The notes under the pieces: model-generated | Database searches by the model: none | The model's input: the letters and a program-made list of their open reading frames with translations, nothing else | Told to the model about the DNA's origin: nothing | Assembly: GCF_001642325.1 (NCBI RefSeq) | Contig: NZ_LSFI01000017.1 | Span: 1-49,629 of the forward strand | Length of the DNA: 49,629 nt | Direction of reading: 5' to 3' | Origin: Thermodesulfatator autotrophicus | GTDB lineage: Bacteria; Desulfobacterota; Thermodesulfobacteria; Thermodesulfobacteriales; Thermodesulfatatoraceae | Position numbers and translations under genes: made by a program | Part shown: in pieces, positions 1-7,078 of the stretch | Layout: each line of letters begins with the position of its first letter | Position numbering within the stretch: position 1 is the stretch's first letter

Positions 1-173
1 AGTTCAAAGTAGTAGAGCTTGAGCCAGAAGGCAAGGCCTTAGAGCAGCTCAAAGCCAGGGGTTACCACGAAAAGTATCTTGATAAATGCCAGAAGATTTA
101 TCTTGTGGGAGTTGAGTTCAGCAAGAAGGAAAGAAACATAGTGGGCTTTGAGTGGGAAAAAATAGGAAATTAA
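1..173 (+). CDS. C-terminal fragment, PD-(D/E)XK nuclease-domain protein (partial)
   Basis: This is the last 56 codons of a gene that begins before the window; the reading frame starts at base 3 and ends with TAA at 171-173. The visible tail contains the stretch KIYLVGVEFSKKERNIVGFE. It resembles the C-terminal end of the PDDEXK_9 (DUF1703) nuclease-like domain, which usually follows an AAA-ATPase-like domain in a widespread family of uncharacterised prokaryotic proteins. The family assignment rests on recognition of this short motif only. The catalytic part and any ATPase domain lie outside the window, so no function can be given. Confidence 0.6.
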   Translation, partial: FKVVELEPEGKALEQLKARGYHEKYLDKCQKIYLVGVEFSKKERNIVGFEWEKIGN

Positions 174-349
174 TAACACATCTAGTCAGATAGAAGACAC
201 CCAGGGAATAAAAAGTTTTAAATCTTGAGGCCTTTACAGAAATTTCAAAAAGATCCTTCCAATTACCCCCTATTGTCACTGTATGGAGATCATTAACTTC
301 ACCTGGGATATTAATAAACCTTGAGACAGATAACCGTAATTTTCAAAGC

Positions 350-363
350 TTGATCTAAATCAA
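350..363. promoter_or_regulatory. FNR/CRP-family operator, TTGAT-N4-ATCAA
   Basis: The sequence TTGATCTAAATCAA is a perfect match to the FNR consensus half-sites TTGAT and ATCAA with a 4-base spacer. It sits 105-118 bases before the start codon at 468. If it acts as a class II site (centre at about -41.5), transcription would start near 398, and the AT-rich stretch around 388-396 would be the -10 region; that geometry is inferred. A Crp/Fnr-family regulator sensing redox state, nitric oxide or a related signal is the natural reader. Confidence 0.6.
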
Positions 364-380
364 AGACATTATCAAGGTAT

Positions 381-425
381 TACTTCATTGTAAAAATGAA
401 GTACCTGCTTTGCTTGAAGCAGGTA
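381..425 (+). promoter_or_regulatory. Two abutting perfect hairpins in the leader
   Basis: Hairpin 1 pairs TACTTCATT (381-389) with AATGAAGTA (395-403) around a 5-base loop. Hairpin 2 pairs TACCTGCTT (402-410) with AAGCAGGTA (417-425) around a 6-base loop. The two 9-bp stems share bases 402-403, so the two full-length stems cannot both form completely. Neither is followed by a T-run, so a simple intrinsic terminator is unlikely. They may be a leader RNA structure, or nested operators if transcription starts further downstream. Confidence 0.5.
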
Positions 426-467
426 AAGCCGTTTAGGAAAAGACAAATAATAAACAGGAGAGAGAAG

Positions 468-1196
468 ATGCCAAAAATTTTGCGAAAAATAATTGAAATA
501 GACGAAGAGCTTTGTGACGGCTGTGGGCAATGTGTGCCGGCCTGTGAAGAAGGGGCTATCCAGATTATAGACGGCAAGGCCCGCTTAGTAGCAGAAAAGT
601 ACTGTGATGGCCTGGGGGCCTGTCTTGGGGACTGCCCGAAAGGAGCCATTAAAATTGTAGAACGCGAGGCTGAAGCCTTTGATGAAGAGGCCGTTAAAGA
701 ATATCTCTCCCAAAAAAAAGAACCCCAAGAAAAGCTTGCCTGTGGCTGCCCTGGTAGCCATTTAAAAATCTTAAGTCCAGTAGCTGGAATAAAACATGAA
801 GGTGAAATACCTTCAGCCCTTAGAAATTGGCCTATTCAGATTAAACTTATCCCCCCGCATGCTCCCTTTTTGAAGGATGCCCACCTCCTGGTGGCAGCTG
901 ACTGTGTGGGCTTCAGTTTTCCGGTTTTCCATCAAAAAATGCTGCCAGGAAAAATCTTGATGACAGGTTGCCCTAAGTTTGATGATGCCGAGGAATACGT
1001 GGAAAAGTTTGCCCAAATCTTTAAAACTCAGCCTATAAGAGAATTAACCCTGGCTATTATGGAAGTACCTTGCTGCCACTCCATGATGGGCATCATCAAC
1101 AAGGCCTGCGAACTGGCAGGGCAAAAAAGAACTTACCAGGTGATAGTGGTTTCGGCAGATGGGAAAATTGTTGAAGAAAAGGAGTTCAGCTCATGA
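468..1196 (+). CDS. 4Fe-4S ferredoxin-like protein of a siroheme-protein cluster
   Basis: A predicted cytoplasmic 242-residue protein. The N-terminal ferredoxin-type region has C16, C19, C22 and C26 (CDGCGQC then C), and a second set at C46, C52 and C56 (YCDGLGAC). A linker follows, then a C-terminal half with further cysteines (CGCPGS near 92, TGCPKFDDAEEY, and VPCCHSM), which suggests more metal or cluster binding. I chose the ATG at 468 because AGGAG lies at 456-460; the longer frame to 396 runs through the leader hairpins. The stop overlaps the next start (ATGA), so the two are translationally coupled. Probably an electron donor or partner for the siroheme protein downstream; that role is inferred. 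Related proteins occur in many anaerobes, often near redox-stress genes. Confidence 0.75.
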   Translation: MPKILRKIIEIDEELCDGCGQCVPACEEGAIQIIDGKARLVAEKYCDGLGACLGDCPKGAIKIVEREAEAFDEEAVKEYLSQKKEPQEKLACGCPGSHLKILSPVAGIKHEGEIPSALRNWPIQIKLIPPHAPFLKDAHLLVAADCVGFSFPVFHQKMLPGKILMTGCPKFDDAEEYVEKFAQIFKTQPIRELTLAIMEVPCCHSMMGIINKACELAGQKRTYQVIVVSADGKIVEEKEFSS

Positions 1197-1987
1197 AGTG
1201 GGAGCCAGAAGCCGAAGCACTACTTAAACGTGTGCCCTTTTTTGTGCGTAAAAAAGTAAAAAAGAAAGTGGAAGAATTTGTAAGAGCACGCGGCGAGGCC
1301 ACGGTAACCAGAGAGTCCATGCTGGCAGCACGCGAAGCCCTACGGGACAAGGCGGCTCAGGCGGAAAAGGCTTTTTCTGTTGAAGGGTGTTTTGGTATCT
1401 CAAACTGCCCTAACGCCGTTACCTCTTCCGAGGAACTTTTGAATCACCTGGAAAAAATCCTTGAAGAGAAGGAGCTAACTTCTTTCTTAAAAGAGAAGAT
1501 TAAAGGCCCGTTAAAACACCACCACCAGTTTAAAGTAAGCCTGGCCGAGTGCCCAAATGCCTGTTCGCAGGTGCAGATAAAAGATTTTGCCCTCATAGGT
1601 CAGGCGGTATTAGCACTTTCCCCTGAAAGATGCAGCTTTTGCGGCGAGTGTGAAAAGGCCTGCGAGGAAAAAGCCGTAGTAATTTCTGCTGCCGGCCCTG
1701 AAATAGACAAAGAAAAATGCCTGGGCTGTGGGGCATGTGCCCGGGTTTGCGAAACAGAGGCCATCTCAATTAAAGAAAAAGGCTATCGCCTTTTGATTGG
1801 CGGAAAATTAGGCCGTCATCCTCAACTGGCTCAAGAAATTAAATCTTTCGCCAATGAGGCTGAAACTTTAGAAATCTTTAGTAAAGTGCTAGACTTTTAT
1901 AAAAGACACTGTCAGGAAGGAGAAAGGCTCGGGGCCATCATAGCAAGACTTGGTTTTGAGCAGGCTATTAAAGAAATTTTAGGATAA
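1193..1987 (+). CDS. Small siroheme sulfite/nitrite reductase-like protein with 4Fe-4S domain
   Basis: 264 residues. Residues about 3-45 match the PCP_red-type helical domain (W-E-A-E...PFFVR.KVK...E). A half-size siroheme reductase domain follows, with the siroheme-[4Fe-4S] cysteine pattern C-X5-C (GCFGISNC) and C-X3-C (CPNAC). A two-cluster ferredoxin domain follows (CSFCGECEKAC and CLGCGACARVC). This is the architecture of small anaerobic sulfite-reductase-like proteins of the Fsr/AsrC type. The siroheme domain is much shorter than in dissimilatory sulfite reductase. It starts with ATGA overlap on the preceding ferredoxin gene. Substrate is unknown: sulfite, nitrite or another small oxyanion are possible. 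The FNR-like site upstream suggests redox-responsive expression. Confidence 0.75.
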   Translation: MKWEPEAEALLKRVPFFVRKKVKKKVEEFVRARGEATVTRESMLAAREALRDKAAQAEKAFSVEGCFGISNCPNAVTSSEELLNHLEKILEEKELTSFLKEKIKGPLKHHHQFKVSLAECPNACSQVQIKDFALIGQAVLALSPERCSFCGECEKACEEKAVVISAAGPEIDKEKCLGCGACARVCETEAISIKEKGYRLLIGGKLGRHPQLAQEIKSFANEAETLEIFSKVLDFYKRHCQEGERLGAIIARLGFEQAIKEILG

Positions 1988-1991
1988 CGAA

Positions 1992-2606
1992 ATGAAATGC
2001 CCAGGTCAGGATACGAGATACTGGAAAGAAGACGCCATTTTTGAAGTAAAATGCCCTGATTGTGGCGAAGTGGTTGAATTTTTTAAGGATGACACCTCAA
2101 GAGTGTGCCCTGGTTGCGGAAAACGTCTTCCCAATCCCCGCCTTGATTTTGGGTGCGCGGCTTATTGCCCCTATGCAGAACAATGCCTGGGAAGCCTTCC
2201 CCCTGAACTCCTTGAAAAACAAAAAGGCATATTCAAAGACCGCATAGAAACAGAAGTCTTAAACCGTTTAAAGGGACAAGAAGAAGTCATAAAACGCCTA
2301 CAATTAAGGCTAAAATTCGCCGAGCAAATTGCCCTGGAAGAAGGAGCAAACCTTCCGGTGGTACTGGCTTCAGCCTGTTTAATTGAGCTTAAAGAAGAAG
2401 CAGAAACCCTTCTTACCGCTTTAAAAGTCCCATCAACTTTCAAAGAGGAAATTATTAAAACCCTTCACCACGAAGACAGCCTTGAAAGCAAGGTCTTAAG
2501 TGACGCACACTTATTAAGTTTAATTTCTGAAGGAGAGAGTCAATCTTCTTTTAATTTCCAAACTCAAACAGGGGAAAGGCTTGGAGAACGTTTTTGTAAA
2601 GTTTAA
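1992..2606 (+). CDS. Zinc-ribbon protein with degenerate HD-like domain
   Basis: 204 residues, 4 bases after the siroheme-protein gene. The N-terminus has a zinc ribbon (C21, C24, C39, C42), followed by a second cysteine group C55, C59 and C65 in GCAAYCPYAEQC. The remainder is helical and recalls an HD-superfamily phosphohydrolase fold (EEGANLPVVLASACLIE), but I do not see an intact His-Asp motif. Similar proteins sit beside ferredoxin or hybrid-cluster genes in other anaerobes. Function unknown; co-operonic position suggests a role with the two Fe-S proteins upstream, perhaps sensing or maturation. No catalytic claim is possible. Confidence 0.6.
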   Translation: MKCPGQDTRYWKEDAIFEVKCPDCGEVVEFFKDDTSRVCPGCGKRLPNPRLDFGCAAYCPYAEQCLGSLPPELLEKQKGIFKDRIETEVLNRLKGQEEVIKRLQLRLKFAEQIALEEGANLPVVLASACLIELKEEAETLLTALKVPSTFKEEIIKTLHHEDSLESKVLSDAHLLSLISEGESQSSFNFQTQTGERLGERFCKV

Positions 2607-2736
2607 TAGTGTCCTCTGAGCTGTATTACAAACTGAGATTTTTGTAGAACTCTATAACCTTAGACTTTGAATAAAAAACTGCTCGCTTCTCTCATAATGA
2701 TTAGGAAAGAGAGGCCCTCCGATGATAACCTAACTT

Positions 2737-2782
2737 GTCACTGCAAGGAGAGCCTTTATCCTTTGGCAAAGCAAAATTCTCA
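2737..2782. repeat. Degenerate copy of the dispersed palindromic repeat
   Basis: The stretch begins GTCACTGCAAGGAG and continues to GCAAAGCAA. This follows the order of the window's dispersed repeat (GTCATTGCGAG ... GCGAAGCAATC) with several changes. It lies in the 180-base gap between two convergent genes. I judge it a decayed copy by eye. Confidence 0.35.
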
Positions 2783-2786
2783 AGCC

Positions 2787-3824
2787 TTAGTTGTTCTCCA
2801 TGAAAGAAGGAAGCGGGGTTGCCCAGGACTCCTCATCAAAATAAAGTTCTTCAAGGTTTTTGGGTTTTTCAAAAGGCGGAAGAGACGGGCCTTCTATAAC
2901 TTCAAAACGAACAAAGCAGGACTTATACCAATCAACTTCAGGCATGGGTAGTTCCATTTTTTTCATAATTTCATAAGTGCGGTAAAAATCTTCCCAGCGG
3001 TTTTCTCTTTCAGGGTAGGTAGTAAAGTCGCGCAAAATATCGGTTATAACTAAACCAGCTGAAAGAATAAACTTCTGAAAATCAAACCATTTGCGAAGAG
3101 AAGCCTCCCGATGGGTAAATCCCATGTAGCCTGCTGCTCCCGGACCTTTTAAGGCCTCAATACAGCGGCCTACAAAAAGCTTAAGCCCCTTTTTAGTTTC
3201 AACGGGGTCAGTTACAAAGACGTCAAATTTGCCACGCAAACTGGGATCAAGTTCTTCTATAACGTTGTAATTATATACTTCAAGGTTATTAATTTTTTCC
3301 TTCTCGCAGAACTTACGGATAAAATTGTTAATCCTTTCGTCTATTTCTACCACTACAATCTTCTTAGGAAGCCCAGTTAACATAGCTGCTATGGAAAAAA
3401 GGTCGTCGTCGCCCAAAATAAAAATTTCTGTGTTTTCAAGATCTCCGCGCTGGTAAAGATAAACCACCCGTTTCATGGTATCCACCGGACGAATAAAACC
3501 CTGGTCAAAATCACTGGTGGGAAGGGGTCTTCCCTCACAAATCTTTTCAAATTTTTCATAAACTTCACGGAAAAAGCCCTTTATTTCTACACCCTGGCCA
3601 CAACATCCACAAAGGGTATCCTCAAGGGGATGTATGTCTATCTCTTTAGCTAATTTAAAGACTTTGTCTTCTTGCTTTATAACACCTTCATCTAATAGTT
3701 CCTTTACCGCTTCAAAAAAGGCTACTAAATGCGCGTCCTGATAATTTATCAGTTCCCAGAAACTCATTGGTTTTGCTTTGAGAGCCCTAAGAATCTGGTA
3801 TTTAATCCTTTCTTTTTCCGTCAT
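2787..3824 (-). CDS. bpsA: N4-bis(aminopropyl)spermidine synthase (branched polyamine synthase)
   Basis: 345 residues. BpsA transfers aminopropyl groups from decarboxylated S-adenosylmethionine to spermidine to make branched polyamines, which stabilise nucleic acids in thermophiles. The sequence shows an N-terminal winged-helix-like region (1-65), a cysteine motif CGCCGQG near 72-78, the GDDD motif at 138-141 in the Rossmann-like core, and DPVET at 206-210. All are features of the DUF43/BpsA family known from Thermococcus and Thermus-type organisms. I chose the internal ATG at 3824 because TAGGAGGTG lies just upstream; the longer frame adds 20 unconserved residues. It is divergent from nikR. 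Confidence 0.85.
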   Translation of the reverse strand: MTEKERIKYQILRALKAKPMSFWELINYQDAHLVAFFEAVKELLDEGVIKQEDKVFKLAKEIDIHPLEDTLCGCCGQGVEIKGFFREVYEKFEKICEGRPLPTSDFDQGFIRPVDTMKRVVYLYQRGDLENTEIFILGDDDLFSIAAMLTGLPKKIVVVEIDERINNFIRKFCEKEKINNLEVYNYNVIEELDPSLRGKFDVFVTDPVETKKGLKLFVGRCIEALKGPGAAGYMGFTHREASLRKWFDFQKFILSAGLVITDILRDFTTYPERENRWEDFYRTYEIMKKMELPMPEVDWYKSCFVRFEVIEGPSLPPFEKPKNLEELYFDEESWATPLPSFMENN

Positions 3825-3951
3825 AATTTCACCTCCTAGCTCTGGCACGGATAACAAAAGCTTCTCATTTTGACAAGTTTTCATTTTTAATTTCTTTTGC
3901 TTTTTTGCTACTTTGATTATTCTAAAAAAAGTTCAATAAGGAGGAGGAAAT

Positions 3952-4371
3952 ATGGCTGAATTATATCGTTTTGGAGTCTCCATGCCAGCTAAACTTCTGG
4001 AAGAATTTGACCGTTACATTGAACGCCACCACTACACCAACCGTTCAGAAGCTATAAGAGATTTGATTAGGGAAAAACTGGTAGAAGAAGAATGGCGTGA
4101 AAGCTCTGAAGAAGTTATTGGCACCATTACTTATGTATATGACCACCACAAAAGAGAACTCGCTGATAAGCTTATGGACATTCAGCATGACCACTACCAG
4201 GAAATCATCTCCACCCAGCATGTTCATTTAGACCATGACCGCTGCCTGGAGGTGGTTATAGTAAAAGGAAAAGCAGAGCAAATTAAAAAATTAAGCGACC
4301 GTATTAAATCATTAAAAGGTATAATCCATTGTCAACTGGCCATGACCACCACTGGCAAAAAACTTGTATAA
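3952..4371 (+). CDS. nikR: Nickel-responsive transcriptional regulator NikR
   Basis: 139 residues, the usual NikR length. Residues 1-45 form the ribbon-helix-helix DNA-binding domain (LYRFGVSMPAKLLEEFDRYI). The C-terminal ACT-like domain carries the square-planar nickel ligands H79, H90, H92 and C98, aligning with E. coli H76, H87, H89 and C95. Strong binding site GGAGGAGG precedes the ATG. No nickel transporter or hydrogenase gene is nearby, so the regulon lies elsewhere. It ends at a 24-base palindrome shared with the convergent gene. Confidence 0.93.
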   Translation: MAELYRFGVSMPAKLLEEFDRYIERHHYTNRSEAIRDLIREKLVEEEWRESSEEVIGTITYVYDHHKRELADKLMDIQHDHYQEIISTQHVHLDHDRCLEVVIVKGKAEQIKKLSDRIKSLKGIIHCQLAMTTTGKKLV

Positions 4372-4373
4372 AT

Positions 4374-4397
4374 AAGGCCTCCCTTAAGGGAGGCCTT
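4374..4397. terminator. Bidirectional terminator-like palindrome
   Basis: A perfect inverted repeat AAGGCCTCCC-TTAA-GGGAGGCCTT lies between the convergent nikR (ends 4371) and the exported-protein gene (ends 4402). The minus-strand direction is followed by a T-rich stretch (TTATTTAT), the plus direction by only scattered T, so it should work better for leftward transcripts. Confidence 0.7.
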
Positions 4398-4401
4398 GTC
4401 C

Positions 4402-4908
4402 CTATTCAAAAAATTTTCCTATTTTTTTCCAGTTAAACTGACGGGCCAGTTTAAGACCATCTTTCCAGGACATGTCATTGTATTGAAGAGCAAAAATGGT
4501 AGCTACTACGCCAGATTTTTCGTTTAATAGGACAACCACAGAACCAGAATTGGTTTGCTTGTCGTGAGAAATGCCTACTTTAAACCCATTGATGGTAGTT
4601 AGTTTAACGTAACTTTCCGGGGAATCCATTTCTGTAACATAAGCATAAGGCTGCCAGAATTGAACGGCCTGCATGCCGTGAATTACCATCACCGAAATTT
4701 CTTTATCCCCTTTTTGGTAAGAGCGCTCGGCTGTAACCATTTCCCCCATAGGAGTGCTCACATTCATACCCGAACATTCTTCAGCCTGCCAGCCTTTTAG
4801 GTCAGTCAAGACAGAACAGACTTCCTGATAGGAAGGAAGTTTATAAGCCAGGGACGGGCTAACTCCCAAAAAAACTAGCATCACCATTAGGCTTAGAAAT
4901 TTAGACAT
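4402..4908 (-). CDS. Predicted exported protein, unknown function
   Basis: 168 residues with a clear signal peptide (residues 1-21, cleavage after SLA). The mature part is about 147 residues, with two cysteines (C31, C45) that may form a disulfide. I do not recognise a family. It lies 10 bases downstream of the CsgG-like lipoprotein gene and is preceded by GGAGGGAAA, so it is probably the last gene of the cutA / CsgG-like operon and may work with that lipoprotein at the envelope. Confidence 0.7.
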   Translation of the reverse strand: MSKFLSLMVMLVFLGVSPSLAYKLPSYQEVCSVLTDLKGWQAEECSGMNVSTPMGEMVTAERSYQKGDKEISVMVIHGMQAVQFWQPYAYVTEMDSPESYVKLTTINGFKVGISHDKQTNSGSVVVLLNEKSGVVATIFALQYNDMSWKDGLKLARQFNWKKIGKFFE

Positions 4909-4918
4909 CTTTTCCCTC

Positions 4919-6340
4919 CTAATAAGCTGTAACTTTGATATTGGTTATAAGACACTCATACCCTTCGGCTGGATTATAGTCCCAGATACCAAAGGTAACC
5001 TGATCCCGATTAGGTGTGGTAGCACCTACAATTCCCAGTGGTTCCTGGTAAACACGACGCCCGTTTATGTAAACTTTTATCATGCCGTCTTTTTGCTGCA
5101 CGGCAAAATGATAAATTTTCCCGGGGTGCAGCTTAACAGTTTTAATCTCTTTATTACTCCAGCGAGGATATCTCCAGCCAGAATTCCAGTGTAAAGTATC
5201 TTTGGAGAATGGGTTCCTTGCAGGTCCAAGAAACATGGCATGACCAATGCCAGGTTTGCTAAAATAGACTTCCCATTCCACTGCAAAATTGGCTGGTAAT
5301 TTGATTTTTTTCTCTGCTATAACCCTCCCTCCTGCCAGGGCTCTCATCCACTTTTTGCCGGCAAAAGAGGCTACTTCCACCTGGCCTTCAACTATATTTA
5401 TTTTGGTAGGGATATCACCGATGTTGTATTCAGAAAAATCTTCCGCAAATAGGACCTTTTTACCAGGGACAAAATTTTCTCCTCCGCCAACTATGCCCCC
5501 AGTAGCTGATTGCCCTCCCACGATGTTTGACGAAGCGGCGGCCTGTGAAGTGGGAGCTTGAGCAGTTGCTGTTGGCTTGGGCACCGGTTTAACAGCCCCT
5601 TCCTGACCCCAGCGATAGTAGTTTTCAGGAACAAGCTTGGCAATAGCTTCAACAGCGTTGTTAAGCATTACCCGGATAGCCTTTTCCATAGGGGTGTTTT
5701 TATAAACCTGAAGACCACCACCAAGACCTATATCACCAAAGATGCCCCCACCAAGGCCACCTATTTTCCAGGAAGAGGCTTTTCCTTCCACCGTGGTGGC
5801 GTTTATCACCCGGCCGGTGCGCACATCTATCAAGCGCAGGTCAACGGCGATATAAGCTTCTTTTTTGCCCAATTTTACACCACCAAGAAAGGGTAGATGA
5901 CCAATAGCCCCGCCTGCATCAAAGCCACCAGCATCTGGCTCAAAAGCAGTGATAGCACCTACTACCAAAATATCAGCCCCTTCCATTTGCCCCACCTGTG
6001 GAGCGGCGTCTGGCCGCACATAACCAGACTGCCCTAAAGCGAGTTCTTCTTTTATAGCCTTAAGCCCTTCTCCTCTTTCTAGGACGATAAAGCGCCCGCT
6101 ACGGAAAAGGGCAGTGGCAAGCATATCGGCAATACCTTCGCCAATCTGCCCACCACATTTAGCCGCTTTACACTTGAAACTGGCCACGGCAATACGAGCT
6201 TTAGGCCCTGTGTAAGTAAGCACTTCACCAGCACTAGGCCCGGTAGTATCCACCTGAGTTTGTACCCCAGAGGAAACACAAGAAGATAAAACAAGCCCCA
6301 CCACAGCCATTAAAACCATCCAAAAATTGAATTTACGCAT
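4919..6340 (-). CDS. CsgG-like lipoprotein with C-terminal lectin-like domain
   Basis: 473 residues. The N-terminus is a lipoprotein signal (LSSC, lipidated C21). Residues about 48-250 match the CsgG family (IAVASF..., IADMLATALFRSGRFIVLERG, ADILVVGAIT, VDLRLIDVRTGRVI), which in curli systems forms an outer-membrane secretion pore. A Pro/Ala/Ser/Gly linker spans about 255-292. The last 180 residues (from VLFAEDFSEYNIGD) look like a concanavalin/LamG-type beta sandwich (FAVEWEVYFSKP, VKLHPGKIYHFAVQQ, IKVYINGRRVY). No csgA/B/E/F partners are present. The fusion suggests surface or carbohydrate binding, not curli export; this is inference. It overlaps cutA by 8 bases. Confidence 0.7.
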   Translation of the reverse strand: MRKFNFWMVLMAVVGLVLSSCVSSGVQTQVDTTGPSAGEVLTYTGPKARIAVASFKCKAAKCGGQIGEGIADMLATALFRSGRFIVLERGEGLKAIKEELALGQSGYVRPDAAPQVGQMEGADILVVGAITAFEPDAGGFDAGGAIGHLPFLGGVKLGKKEAYIAVDLRLIDVRTGRVINATTVEGKASSWKIGGLGGGIFGDIGLGGGLQVYKNTPMEKAIRVMLNNAVEAIAKLVPENYYRWGQEGAVKPVPKPTATAQAPTSQAAASSNIVGGQSATGGIVGGGENFVPGKKVLFAEDFSEYNIGDIPTKINIVEGQVEVASFAGKKWMRALAGGRVIAEKKIKLPANFAVEWEVYFSKPGIGHAMFLGPARNPFSKDTLHWNSGWRYPRWSNKEIKTVKLHPGKIYHFAVQQKDGMIKVYINGRRVYQEPLGIVGATTPNRDQVTFGIWDYNPAEGYECLITNIKVTAY

Positions 6341-6665
6341 CTCTACCAGCCTCCTCTGTTTCTTTTTTTATCCAGTTTAAAAAAGGCTCATAGCCTTCTT
6401 TTACCGAAAAACTCAAAATACAAGGACACTCATAGGAGTGTAGTGCTTTAATCTTTGCTATGACTTTTTGAGTTAATTCTTCTTTTGTCTTGAGAATGAT
6501 AACTACCTCGTTATCTTCCTGGATTTTCCCTTCCCACCAGTATAAAGAGCTAATTCCTGTGTAAATATTGGCACAGGCAATAAGCCTCTCTTCAAGAAGG
6601 CTTTTAGCTATCTTTCTGGCTTCGGCCTCATCCGAACAGGTAACATAAAAAATCATTATTCCCAT
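6333..6665 (-). CDS. cutA: Divalent-cation tolerance protein CutA
   Basis: 110 residues of the trimeric CutA1 family: YVTCSDEAEARKIAKSL, ERLIACANI, SSLYWWEGKIQEDNEV and KALHSYECPCILSF are all recognisable. The role of CutA in metal tolerance is only loosely established. I chose the ATG at 6665 because GGAG lies 6 bases upstream; starts at 6677 or 6656 are possible. The 3' end overlaps the CsgG-like gene, so they are cotranscribed. Confidence 0.88.
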   Translation of the reverse strand: MGIMIFYVTCSDEAEARKIAKSLLEERLIACANIYTGISSLYWWEGKIQEDNEVVIILKTKEELTQKVIAKIKALHSYECPCILSFSVKEGYEPFLNWIKKETEEAGRDA

Positions 6666-7078
6666 ATCCCTCTCCATTCAATGATTCGGTTTTCTGTTTT
6701 ATATCCTTAAATAGGTTATAAGGTCAAATACGGGAAATTTCTCTAAAAATCCCTTTCAACGTAAAACAACTCCAGACTTCAAAATAAAAATAAAATTTTT
6801 AAAAAAACTTAAAAAAGTCCAATTTTTGAAGATAGGTATTTTGTTCAAAATTTGATTTAGTAAAAACAAAATACACAAAAACCATTATTTTTAAAAAACT
6901 TGTGAAAAGCAAGAATAATTGGTCTTCCGTCAGTGGTTAAACATAACCTTCATTTTTAGCGCCAAAATTCCTGTCAAACTTTTCTGTCTAATATTTGACT
7001 CTATTTTGGCAAAATGGATTTTGACCTCTTCGTAATATCTGATTAAGTTTTGAGTCATTCTCCAAGGGGGGACCTTTT
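6666..7078. other. AT-rich dnaA upstream region, possible but unproven oriC
   Basis: About 410 bases between divergent cutA and dnaA hold no gene. The centre (about 6775-6900) consists of A and T runs. An inverted repeat GGTTA-N4-TAACC lies at 6935-6948 and could be an operator. I found no perfect TTATCCACA DnaA box; only poor matches such as TTGTGAAAAG (6899-6908). The position next to dnaA and the AT-rich tract make it a candidate origin, but the box evidence is weak. Confidence 0.35.

Larger units (their letters stand above)
174..467. other. Intergenic region with regulatory sites
   Basis: These 294 bases hold no gene. The left half shows nothing I recognise. The right half carries an FNR-like palindrome (350-363) and two abutting hairpins (381-425), then a ribosome binding site at 456-460 for the gene starting at 468. 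An upstream in-frame ATG at 396 lies inside the first hairpin. Confidence 0.6.

Noticed and set aside
396-467. Upstream ATG that would lengthen the ferredoxin-like protein by 24 residues
   Set aside because: It lies in leader hairpins, has no ribosome binding site, and the added residues are not ferredoxin-like. The ATG at 468 has AGGAG upstream.
2667-2951. 94-residue rightward ORF between zinc-ribbon gene and bpsA
   Set aside because: Mostly antisense to bpsA; no ribosome binding site or family likeness.
6666-7078. Definite origin of replication
   Set aside because: AT-rich and next to dnaA, but no clear DnaA-box cluster could be found by eye; kept only as a candidate.
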